Assembly (NCBI GenBank): GCA_050122535.1
Contig: JASFIT010000301.1
Span: 1 to 5,948, forward strand
Direction: 5' to 3'
Origin: JASFEQ01 sp050122535
GTDB lineage: Bacteria; Desulfobacterota; DSM-4660; Desulfatiglandales; HGW-15
DNA length: 5,948 nt
Below, piece by piece: positions 1-5,435 of the stretch. Every line of letters starts with the position of its first letter. Positions within the stretch are counted from its first letter, which is position 1. The notes beneath the pieces are model-generated. The model worked only from the letters and a program-made list of their open reading frames with translations. It was not told the origin of the DNA and ran no database searches. Both the position numbers and the translations under genes were made by a program.

Positions 1-135
1 AGGGAAAAAGAGGCAGTCCGCCCCGATCGCTTCTCCGCACACGGGTGCATACCCCAGACCCTCAACAATCCTTTTTAGGACCGAGTAAGCTAGGCTATTC
101 TGTCTTGTGAGGGTTATGATGCCTGTTTTCTTCAT
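1..135 (-). CDS. Partial hypothetical protein, N-terminus only (runs off left edge)
   Basis: Reading leftward from an ATG at 135, 45 sense codons stay open to the window edge, so only the N-terminus is visible. It begins MKKTGIITLTRQNSLAYSVL and continues with a predicted helix, a short GYAPVCGE stretch and a hydrophobic CLFFP end. This pattern (strand, polar loop, helix, strand) resembles the start of a Rossmann-like domain. The opening recalls archaeal and anaerobe B12-binding/radical SAM proteins, but that is a weak impression and not an assignment. No good Shine-Dalgarno precedes the ATG, so the start is uncertain. It lies downstream of the response regulator on the same strand, but a 261-bp gap containing a terminator-like hairpin separates them, so it is probably transcribed on its own. 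Confidence 0.5.
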   Translation of the reverse strand, partial: MKKTGIITLTRQNSLAYSVLKRIVEGLGYAPVCGEAIGADCLFFP

Positions 136-212
136 GGTAGCTAGGCGCTATGCCGAATGGGCCCAAGCCAGAAATATTTTTTTGCCGCAGACATACGCAG
201 ACTAATTTAGAA

Positions 213-244
213 AAATAGTCCCGCTGGACTCAGCGGGACTATTT
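213..244 (-). terminator. Rho-independent terminator-like hairpin downstream of the response regulator
   Basis: A perfect 14-bp stem (213-226 with 231-244) closes a 4-nt GACT loop. Read on the minus strand, the stem ends in CTATTT and continues with TT, giving a short U run (ATTTTTCT). This suits termination of the leftward V4R/kinase/regulator operon, whose last stop codon is at 397. The plus-strand reading has a weaker T run. It lies about 150 nt past the stop, so another terminator could act first. Confidence 0.65.
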
Positions 245-334
245 ACTGAGAATGCCTCTGGCTCAGCAAAGGTTCCATTAGCCGATGATATTGATTACTG
301 CATATGGAATTCCTATCGCGAAGCGATTACATAT

Positions 335-363
335 TTTGGTTCGGCCAAGTCGGCCGAACCAAA
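335..363. repeat. Perfect 12-bp inverted repeat / hairpin
   Basis: TTTGGTTCGGCC (335-346) is followed by a 5-nt loop and then its exact reverse complement at 352-363. It lies 34 bp beyond the response regulator stop codon, so it would form at the 3' end of the operon mRNA. There is no T-tract on either strand, so it is either a 3'-end protecting hairpin, a factor-dependent terminator or part of the enclosing repeat. Confidence 0.6.
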
Positions 364-396
364 GGTCTGCGCATGTCTGCGGCTAACAGATTCTAA

Positions 397-1059
397 TTAA
401 AGGTCAGGGTCCACCAAGCCGAGCTGGATGGCAAAATGAACAAGATGGACAGGATTGTCAATCCCAAGTTTTTCCATAATCTTGCTCCTGTGGGATTTCA
501 CAGTGCTCACACTTACATAAAGTGTCTCAGCGATCTCCCTGGTGGAGTGGCCCTCTGCAATAAGTTGGAATACCTCTCTCTCCCTGTTGGAGAGGAGCTT
601 GTATCGCTCTTCTCTGGGAGAGCCTTTCCGGGGCGAAAGATATGATTCCACCACCTTCTTGGATATGGACGGACTCAGAAAGGTTTCGCCGTTCATGGCC
701 GTGTGAATGGCCTTGATAATGTCACGGCCGCTTGAATCTTTTAAGAGATACCCGGATATGCCTGTCTCGAGGAGCTCGTGGATATAATGTTCGTGGGAAT
801 ACATGGAAAGGATTAGAATTTTAGTCTCCGGTAGATGTTTTCTTATCCTCTTGGCCGCCTCAATCCCGTTCATAAGGGGCATGGTAATGTCTAATATGGC
901 GATGTCCGGCTTCAGGGTCAGGGCTTTTTCCACAGCTGTTCGCCCGTTTTCCGCTTCTCCCACCACCTTTAGGCCAGGCTGATCCTCTAACAGTCTCGCC
1001 AACCCCTGCCTAACAATGGTATGGTCCTCAGCAAGAATGATCCTAATAGGCCGATCCAT
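397..1059 (-). CDS. LuxR/NarL-family response regulator
   Basis: This 220-residue protein has the NarL/FixJ layout. A receiver domain spans about residues 5-120, with acidic pair E11-D12, phosphoacceptor D57 (in DIAILDITMP), switch residue S85 and K107. A LuxR-type helix-turn-helix follows at about 153-215 (LSNREREVFQLIAEG, then STVKSHRSKIMEKLG). It should be phosphorylated by the adjacent kinase and then bind DNA as a dimer. I chose the ATG at 1059 because the receiver begins right there and GGAG lies 2 nt upstream. The frame stays open to 1296, but that extension is out-of-frame kinase sequence. The start overlaps the kinase stop by 17 bp, so translation is probably coupled. All catalytic residues look intact. 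The target promoters are unknown; the divergent region at 4401-4799 is one candidate. Confidence 0.95.
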   Translation of the reverse strand: MDRPIRIILAEDHTIVRQGLARLLEDQPGLKVVGEAENGRTAVEKALTLKPDIAILDITMPLMNGIEAAKRIRKHLPETKILILSMYSHEHYIHELLETGISGYLLKDSSGRDIIKAIHTAMNGETFLSPSISKKVVESYLSPRKGSPREERYKLLSNREREVFQLIAEGHSTREIAETLYVSVSTVKSHRSKIMEKLGIDNPVHLVHFAIQLGLVDPDL

Positions 1060-3307
1060 CACTCCGCGCCCCTGCCAAAGGTATCTCAATACGAATGCGG
1101 GTCCCTTCTCCCGGTCTGCCGTGTACTTGAAAGTTTCCGCCCAGAAGGGAGGCCCTCTCCCGCATACCGAGGAGTCCCAGACTCCTCTCATCACCGCCCC
1201 TAATTCGACCATCAAAACCCATCCCATCATCTTCAGCCAGGAAGATAATTTTGGGATAGCTCTTGATAATGGAAAGACGGAAATGCTTGGCACCACTATG
1301 CTTCAGTGTATTTGTGAGCGCCTCTTGACCAAAACGATAGAGAACAGTCTCCGTGTCCACATCGGGCCGATGATCAAATCCCACCATATGAAAGTCGATG
1401 TCCAGGTCTGAATGATTCTTCACGTCCTTAAAATACAGGTTAAGGGCAGGCTCAAGGCCAAGATCACTCAGCAGGGTGGGGTGTAGGCTGTATGAGAGGC
1501 GTCTTATTTCCGTGGAGGTGCGGACGACCATTTTCCTGATTTCTTCGATGTCCTGCTTCAAACCATCTTCGCTTGTGCTCACCTTTTCTTCCAGCCTCTC
1601 CAGGCCCAAATTGATGGCCGTTAAGGCCTGACCCGCCTCATCATGAAGCTCACGGGCAATGCGGCGTCGTTCCTCTTCCTGCGTCTCAAAAAGCTTTTCC
1701 GTGAGTCTGCTCAATTCTTGCCGGTGCAGACGGACCGTTTCGATGAGTTGGGTATTTTCTATGGCACCTCCCAAATAGTTCCCCAAAGAGCCCAGCAGAT
1801 GAATCTCGTGTGGGCTCAGTTCTCTAGCGGAGGGGATCTGGAGACCGAAAAAGCCAACTGCCTTTCCTTTGAAAGTGATGAGAAAACAGGACAACCAGCT
1901 CGCATTCTTGCCTTTTCTGGTTTTATAACTGACCTGAAAACCGGGAAAGGAGGGCTCGGGTCTGACCCGCATATCCCCTGAAAGGAGGTGTCTCATCAGT
2001 ACATTGTCTTTGAAAATGACATCATCTGCGTCAGATGGGCCTTGCACGGGGAGACCATATCGCACCTGGAGTCTGGCTTTTCTCTCCTCAGAATCGATCA
2101 GGAAAATGGCTCCCCGTTTCAATCGTAAGACCTTGAGTATGTGTTTCAGTGTCACCATCAGGATGTTGTTCAAGTCCATGGTAAGATTCAGCGTGAGAGC
2201 AATGCTGTTCAAAATGGAGAGTTCCAAATTCCTTTGTTTGATAACCGTCTCTTGATGCTTTCGGCGTGTTATGTCCTTGATAATGCCCTCGTACTCAACG
2301 TCTCCAGTCTCTGGATTCTTGTAGCGCCGGCTTGATATCAAGACGTGAATGGGCGTGCTATCCCCCTTCTTAAAATCTACCTCAAAATCCTTCACATATC
2401 CCTTGCGATTTATTTCGAACAGAAATTTGTCCCGGTCCTTAGGATTCAAGTAAAGATTTCTGGCAGAGCCCATTCCCAACAGATCCTCTTTGTTGCGGTA
2501 TCCCAGAAGGTCGACTCCGGCCTGGTTCACATCGAGAAGTTTGCCCGGCAGATTGGTCGTGTAGATCATATCGTGACTGCCTTCAAAAACACGGCGATAT
2601 TTCTTCTCCCGCCTCACAATCTCTTCCTGAAGCCTCTTTAGCTCTGTGATGTCTTTGAAAACCTCTATGCCTCCCGTAATTCGGCCGTCACGGTCGCGAA
2701 AAGCGGAGGTGGAGCAAATGATGGGGATCTCCTTACCGTCGATGTTTGTGATCACATAGTCCCTATTATGGATGTCCGACCCAACTGCCACGGCCCGTTT
2801 CAGGGCACAATCCGCTTCACAGATGGGATTCTTGAAGACATCCTTGCAGTACATACCCACCGCATCATAGGCAGAAAATCCTGTAATTTTCTCCGCAGCC
2901 GGGTTAAAAAATGTAATGCGATATTCCTCATCTGTGGTGAAAAGCCCATCCGGAATACGGTTCAAGATCTCAACAAAGCTCTCCTCCTTTTGATAGATCT
3001 GTTCCAGGGCCTTGAAATTGTATCTATTCACTTGTTCAGAGAGGAAATGATTCCACCCCCCTGTCTGTCTAGCCCCCACATCCTTGAAATAAGAACAGAC
3101 AAGACATGTGGAGAGTTTTTGAAAGAAGTCCTCTTCTAGAAAATTGGTGCAATGGGTCCTGGGAATAAGCCAGCAGTCTTGGCCTTGCCTCCCATGAGCG
3201 GGGCATAGCACCTTAGAACAAGACAGATACTCCCAACAGGCTTTTCCGTCAGTGACATAGCTCTTATTGAGAGATACGTTTAGATGATCTTCGCGCAATG
3301 AATTCAC
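1043..3307 (-). CDS. Soluble hybrid-input histidine kinase: two-CW + PAS-PAS-GAF + HisKA_3/HATPase
   Basis: This 754-residue kinase has no evident membrane segment, so it should sense in the cytoplasm. Domains in order: a Cys-rich module at about 20-75 with two CW pairs (C24-W25, C45-W46) plus C30, C35, C53, C68 and C71; PAS1 at about 108-225; PAS2 at about 236-350; GAF at about 362-525; a short coiled linker; HisKA_3 with phosphoacceptor H555 in ARELHDEAGQ; and HATPase_c with the N-box QEALTNTLKH (661-670), DDGMGFD (693-699), GLLGMRERA (711-719) and GEGT (733-736). This is the NarX/DegS class that partners NarL-type regulators, matching the next gene. The start is GTG at 3307, with AAAGGAGAT ending 8 nt upstream; it overlaps the preceding gene by 44 bp. 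No other start codon fits the N-terminus. PAS1 carries extra cysteines (C154, C163, C167) that could bind metal or respond to redox. The ligand is unknown. Confidence 0.95.
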   Translation of the reverse strand: MNSLREDHLNVSLNKSYVTDGKACWEYLSCSKVLCPAHGRQGQDCWLIPRTHCTNFLEEDFFQKLSTCLVCSYFKDVGARQTGGWNHFLSEQVNRYNFKALEQIYQKEESFVEILNRIPDGLFTTDEEYRITFFNPAAEKITGFSAYDAVGMYCKDVFKNPICEADCALKRAVAVGSDIHNRDYVITNIDGKEIPIICSTSAFRDRDGRITGGIEVFKDITELKRLQEEIVRREKKYRRVFEGSHDMIYTTNLPGKLLDVNQAGVDLLGYRNKEDLLGMGSARNLYLNPKDRDKFLFEINRKGYVKDFEVDFKKGDSTPIHVLISSRRYKNPETGDVEYEGIIKDITRRKHQETVIKQRNLELSILNSIALTLNLTMDLNNILMVTLKHILKVLRLKRGAIFLIDSEERKARLQVRYGLPVQGPSDADDVIFKDNVLMRHLLSGDMRVRPEPSFPGFQVSYKTRKGKNASWLSCFLITFKGKAVGFFGLQIPSARELSPHEIHLLGSLGNYLGGAIENTQLIETVRLHRQELSRLTEKLFETQEEERRRIARELHDEAGQALTAINLGLERLEEKVSTSEDGLKQDIEEIRKMVVRTSTEIRRLSYSLHPTLLSDLGLEPALNLYFKDVKNHSDLDIDFHMVGFDHRPDVDTETVLYRFGQEALTNTLKHSGAKHFRLSIIKSYPKIIFLAEDDGMGFDGRIRGGDERSLGLLGMRERASLLGGNFQVHGRPGEGTRIRIEIPLAGARSDGSAY

Positions 3308-3878
3308 AGTAGGGATCTCCTTTCACCCTGCACAAGGGTTCTTGGGCGGTAAAAGTGAAGAGTCCATCAGGGTAATCTTCCCCATAGAGGAGGTCCATAA
3401 AGGCGCCAGCGACACCCCGGAGCATATAGCATTTACCCGAAGTGGCAGAGCCGTGTTGCTGGAGATAACCGGTTGCTTCGTATGAGTCACTCACCTGTAT
3501 TAAAAGCTTTTGGTTCGGAATCAACTCATTAACCTCCAGGTCTCCCCAGCCAAAGGCCACAGCCACGGCTGCAAAGCTATAAATCTGGTCTTCCTTGCTT
3601 TCCATCATGGGCTCCACGAGTTCCTCCCATTCCCGGGAATTGCGGATCCCCTGAAATGTGGCATATCCGCACTCATGGGCCGCTTCAATAAGGAGGGCTT
3701 CTGACTCCGTCTCTCGTTTCCCACCCATCATCCTTTCAAAGTCAAAGGAGAGCTTGTTGTAGTACTGCACAAAAAAGAGAGAGAGATAGACTCCAAAGAG
3801 GGGAATGATCCCCTTGGCATCCCTGATCCGACTCCCCTCCATGACTGCATGGACAATCTTGCTTCCGTCGATGGCCAC
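3264..3878 (-). CDS. V4R / XylR_N-like small-molecule-binding protein 2
   Basis: This 204-residue protein has the layout of the ligand domain of XylR/DmpR/MopR: a helical N-terminal part (about 1-110, with a hydrophobic helix at 23-40) and a C-terminal V4R-type domain (about 120-195). The diagnostic pattern is SYEATG (E134), then GKCYMLRG (C150), then EPLCRVKGDPYCEF (C183, C191). In MopR a Glu and three Cys, the last two spaced C-x7-C as here, bind a structural zinc, so E134, C150, C183 and C191 are candidate ligands. No sigma54 AAA+ or DNA-binding domain follows. The start is GTG at 3878, directly after the upstream TAG stop, with AAAGGAG 6 nt before it. The kinase GTG lies inside its 3' end. 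It is a paralogue of the next gene. Substrate unknown; an aromatic or other hydrophobic molecule is an inference. Confidence 0.8.
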   Translation of the reverse strand: MAIDGSKIVHAVMEGSRIRDAKGIIPLFGVYLSLFFVQYYNKLSFDFERMMGGKRETESEALLIEAAHECGYATFQGIRNSREWEELVEPMMESKEDQIYSFAAVAVAFGWGDLEVNELIPNQKLLIQVSDSYEATGYLQQHGSATSGKCYMLRGVAGAFMDLLYGEDYPDGLFTFTAQEPLCRVKGDPYCEFIARRSSKRISQ

Positions 3879-4400
3879 CTAAATCTCCTTTACGTGGAAT
3901 ACGCACGCCTCGTCACGCTTCATTTTGCAATGCCGCTCTTCCACAGTAAAGTGCTTTAGCGGATGATTGTATATGACTTCCATAACGCCGGCGATCCACC
4001 CGCGGGCAAAATGACAGCCTGGTGTGTCACGTCTCCCATGTTTGGCAAGCCATCCAGTGACGTGATGGCTGGATGGACTCACAATGCGACCTCCCCGAGG
4101 TCCCAGCTTTCTGAAGTGTATAATGCCGAGCCCGGAATTCTGATAGATGGTGGTGGCGAACTCTAATTTCGACTTAATGGTTTTGATCCGCGTGTATTGA
4201 TCAAGGAAAGACTGAAAGCCGTAATAACTGACCTCTTCTGCCACATTGTATAGCAACGCGATGCCTTCTTCACCCAAGGTATCCTCCAGCATTTTTTGGA
4301 GGTTGATGTTATAATGATGGCAGTGCATGGCAATGGGCAGACCAGAGAGAATAACCCTGTGGCCTTCCCGGGCAAGCTCACTTCGCCAGTCAATGAACAT
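3879..4400 (-). CDS. V4R / XylR_N-like small-molecule-binding protein 1
   Basis: This 173-residue first gene of the operon is a divergent paralogue of the gene that follows it. The two align from the start (MFID versus MAID), through a shared HHYN/QYYN segment, to the V4R end. Conserved cysteines are C129, C158 and C166, again with C-x7-C. The position matching E134 of the paralogue is H113, so the fourth metal ligand may have changed from Glu to His. It also has a His/Cys cluster, AMHCHHYN (26-29), absent from the paralogue. The ATG at 4400 was chosen because AAAGGA sits 7 nt upstream, a promoter lies 46 bp upstream, and the paralogue begins at the same place. The frame stays open to a TTG at 4571, but that reading crosses the promoter and has no Shine-Dalgarno. 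The last codons (KEI-stop) double as the Shine-Dalgarno of the next gene. Confidence 0.78.
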   Translation of the reverse strand: MFIDWRSELAREGHRVILSGLPIAMHCHHYNINLQKMLEDTLGEEGIALLYNVAEEVSYYGFQSFLDQYTRIKTIKSKLEFATTIYQNSGLGIIHFRKLGPRGGRIVSPSSHHVTGWLAKHGRRDTPGCHFARGWIAGVMEVIYNHPLKHFTVEERHCKMKRDEACVFHVKEI

Positions 4401-4407
4401 GATCCAG

Positions 4408-4413
4408 TCCTTT
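4408..4413 (-). promoter_or_regulatory. Ribosome binding site that sets the first V4R gene start
   Basis: AAAGGA on the minus strand lies 7 nt before the ATG at 4400. It is the only good Shine-Dalgarno in the 170 bp between the far-upstream TTG at 4571 and this ATG. The other two early genes of the operon also use an AAAGGA-type site (AAAGGAGAT), so the start at 4400 is favoured. Confidence 0.7.
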
Positions 4414-4445
4414 AATGAAAATAAAATCGAACCCTTATCCGAGCT

Positions 4446-4474
4446 ATAATAGGTAAGATAATCTATGGCGTCAA
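4446..4474 (-). promoter_or_regulatory. Sigma70-type promoter of the V4R/kinase/regulator operon
   Basis: On the minus strand TTGACG (4474-4469) is followed by exactly 17 bp and TATTAT (4451-4446), five of six matches to each consensus hexamer. The predicted transcription start is near 4439, giving a 5' leader of about 39 nt before the ATG at 4400. Because it lies inside the longer open frame that reaches 4571, it also argues against that longer start. Confidence 0.7.
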
Positions 4475-4564
4475 ACAAAAAACCTGCGATCAGAAGTATG
4501 CCAGGAAGTGAAGAAATTGCCCCTTGTACGGTAGAACTGGGAACGCTCATGAGGCCGGAAACAT

Positions 4565-4592
4565 TTGACAAGAAAGAGTGGCATCATATAAG
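4565..4592 (+). promoter_or_regulatory. Sigma70-type promoter facing the adenosyltransferase-like gene
   Basis: A perfect TTGACA (4565-4570) is separated by 16 bp from TATAAG (4587-4592). Transcription would begin near 4599 and run rightward, leaving about 200 nt of leader before the gene at 4800. It diverges from the sensor operon promoter, so both could be controlled by factors bound between them. Confidence 0.6.
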
Positions 4593-4613
4593 AGTTCTCC
4601 AAACTCAGTTCGC

Positions 4614-4673
4614 TTTGCCCCGCCCCCCTCGCCTGAGCGGCTTGCGATGGCGGGCAGGCATGTGTGGGGCAAA
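4614..4673 (+). repeat. GC-rich stem in the leader of the adenosyltransferase-like gene
   Basis: TTTGCCCC (4614-4621) pairs exactly with GGGGCAAA (4666-4673), extendable by a G-U and a C-G pair. GCCTG (4631-4635) pairs with CAGGC (4655-4659) inside it. The segment between is far richer in G+C than its surroundings. It would fold just after the predicted transcription start. It has no T-tract, so it is not a standard terminator. It could be a leader structure, an attenuator or a dispersed GC-rich repeat. Confidence 0.45.
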
Positions 4674-4799
4674 AACGGCAGACCTCAAATATTTTCGTTA
4701 ATTTCAGCAGGCTATAGAATTTCCAGGATCCAAAATTAGGGCAGGGGTGAAGCTATTTACTACACAAGGCAGAGATCGGGTTTCATAGAAGAAAAGGGC

Positions 4800-5309
4800 T
4801 TGGGCCTTATCCACATCTTCCATGGACAAGGTGTACGAAAGACCAGCAGCGCCGTCGGCCTGGCCATAAGGGCGGCAGGGAATGATTTCAATGTGGATTT
4901 TGTCCAGTTTATGAAGTCCGGTGACTCGGGGGAGGTGGCCGTACTTAAACAGATTCCCCACATCAAGTATTATTGTCCAGGTGAGCATCCATACATAATG
5001 TCCCAGGGTCCGGAAGCCGTACACCGCGAGCATGCAGACAGAGCCCTTAATTTTGCAATGGGCGCGATGGGTAGAGGGACTCAGGTCCTCATATGTGACG
5101 AGATTTTGGATACCATTATATTCGACATTCTCACAAAAGATCAGATCCTCGACCTGATGAAGACGTGCAAGGGAAAGGTGGAATTGGTATTAACCGGCCG
5201 GTATGCACCCTGGGAGATTATGGGAATGGCCGATTACGTGACCGAGTTTGTTCAGATAAAACACGCCTATTACGAAGGTTCTAAGGCAAGGAAAGGGATT
5301 GAGTATTAG
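4800..5309 (+). CDS. cobO: CobO/BtuR-family corrinoid adenosyltransferase-like protein with altered P-loop
   Basis: The 169 residues cover the whole BtuR/CobO fold, whose members transfer the adenosyl group of ATP to cob(I)alamin or cobyrinate diamide. Visible landmarks are the P-loop region GQGVRKTSSA (9-18), VQFMKSG, Walker B VLICDE (96-101), LTGRYAP (131-137), ADYVTEF (144-150) and the family-typical C-terminus KHAYYEGSKARKGIEY. The P-loop normally reads GxGKGKTT; here the glycine before the catalytic lysine is Arg13 and another position is Val, so ATP binding may be altered. The codon CGA for Arg13 is one base from Gly GGA. The only standard start in frame near the P-loop is TTG at 4800, with AAAAGG close by but at poor spacing; an ATA at 4785 would give a more usual N-terminus. 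No neighbouring cobalamin synthesis genes are seen. It may be specialised, weakly active or decaying. Confidence 0.75.
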   Translation: MGLIHIFHGQGVRKTSSAVGLAIRAAGNDFNVDFVQFMKSGDSGEVAVLKQIPHIKYYCPGEHPYIMSQGPEAVHREHADRALNFAMGAMGRGTQVLICDEILDTIIFDILTKDQILDLMKTCKGKVELVLTGRYAPWEIMGMADYVTEFVQIKHAYYEGSKARKGIEY

Positions 5310-5310
5310 T

Positions 5311-5435
5311 GAAGCTGTCGGAAAACATCCATCTGCTGCGTTACCCTTATCCCTCGTCACTGCGGCGTACTTCTATGTACGCCTCATTCCTCGGGATTTC
5401 GGAAGCCTTGCATCTGGACATTTTCCATCAGCTTC
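5311..5435. repeat. 125-bp imperfect palindromic repeat element
   Basis: The outer arms pair GAAGCTG (5311-5317) with CAGCTTC (5429-5435), GGAAAA (5320-5325) with TTTTCC (5421-5426), TCCA (5328-5331) with TGGA (5415-5418) and TGC (5334-5336) with GCA (5410-5412). Farther in, ATCCC (5349-5353) pairs with GGGAT (5393-5397), and GGCGTAC (5364-5370) pairs with GTACGCC (5377-5383) around a 6-nt loop. The whole forms one long cruciform-like structure beginning 2 bp after the upstream stop codon. It resembles the dispersed palindromic intergenic repeats of deltaproteobacterial genomes as I remember them. It could end transcription of the adenosyltransferase-like gene or protect its 3' end. Confidence 0.7.

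Larger units (their letters stand above)
184..383. repeat. 200-bp segment bounded by 19-bp near-perfect inverted repeats
   Basis: The left arm GCCGCAGACATACGCAGAC (184-202) matches the reverse complement of the right arm GTCTGCGCATGTCTGCGGC (365-383) at 18 of 19 positions. Each arm also contains a short internal direct repeat of the GCAGAC type. The arms bound almost exactly 200 bp with no ORF, but with two strong internal hairpins. This is compatible with a small non-autonomous element (MITE-like) or a dispersed intergenic repeat. No clear target-site duplication flanks the arms, so mobility is not established. Confidence 0.5.
136..396. other. Gene-free, hairpin-rich intergenic region
   Basis: These 261 bp hold no convincing coding sequence. 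They contain several inverted repeats, listed separately where strong: a 14-bp stem at 213-244, a 12-bp stem at 335-363 and outer 19-bp arms at 184-202 and 365-383. Weaker ones are CTGAG/CTCAG (246-250 with 262-266), the palindrome GGAATTCC (306-313) and ATCGC/GCGAT (315-319 with 323-327). Such density suggests terminator function plus a repeat element or a structured RNA, rather than random spacer. Confidence 0.7.
4401..4799. other. Divergent intergenic control region
   Basis: This 399-bp gap separates the leftward sensor operon from the rightward adenosyltransferase-like gene. It holds two oppositely oriented sigma70-type promoters whose -35 hexamers face each other 90 bp apart. The short 5' leader of the sensor operon lies on one side, and a plus-strand leader of about 200 nt with a GC-rich stem on the other. 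The 90 bp between the -35 boxes show no clear operator palindrome to my eye. Frames that stay open across this region on either strand look non-coding. Confidence 0.7.

Noticed and set aside
136..212. Promoter for the left-edge gene
   Set aside because: No pair of hexamers with acceptable match and spacing was found on the minus strand.
1060..1296. N-terminal extension of the response regulator by 79 codons
   Set aside because: The extension is the kinase HATPase region read in another frame; the receiver domain begins exactly at the ATG at 1059, which has GGAG upstream.
1016..1411. 131-codon plus-strand open frame opposite the kinase 3' end
   Set aside because: It lies wholly antisense to the well-supported kinase and regulator genes and has no recognisable domain.
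4475..4564. NarL/LuxR-type operator between the divergent promoters
   Set aside because: Only short half-site-like pieces such as TACGGTA are present; nothing rises above chance by eye.
4599..4799. Cobalamin riboswitch ahead of the corrinoid gene
   Set aside because: Expected from context, but the B12 box GCCACTG and the typical core are not visible in this stretch.
4704..5033. 109-codon minus-strand open frame
   Set aside because: It is antisense to the CobO-like gene, whose conserved motifs fix the true strand.
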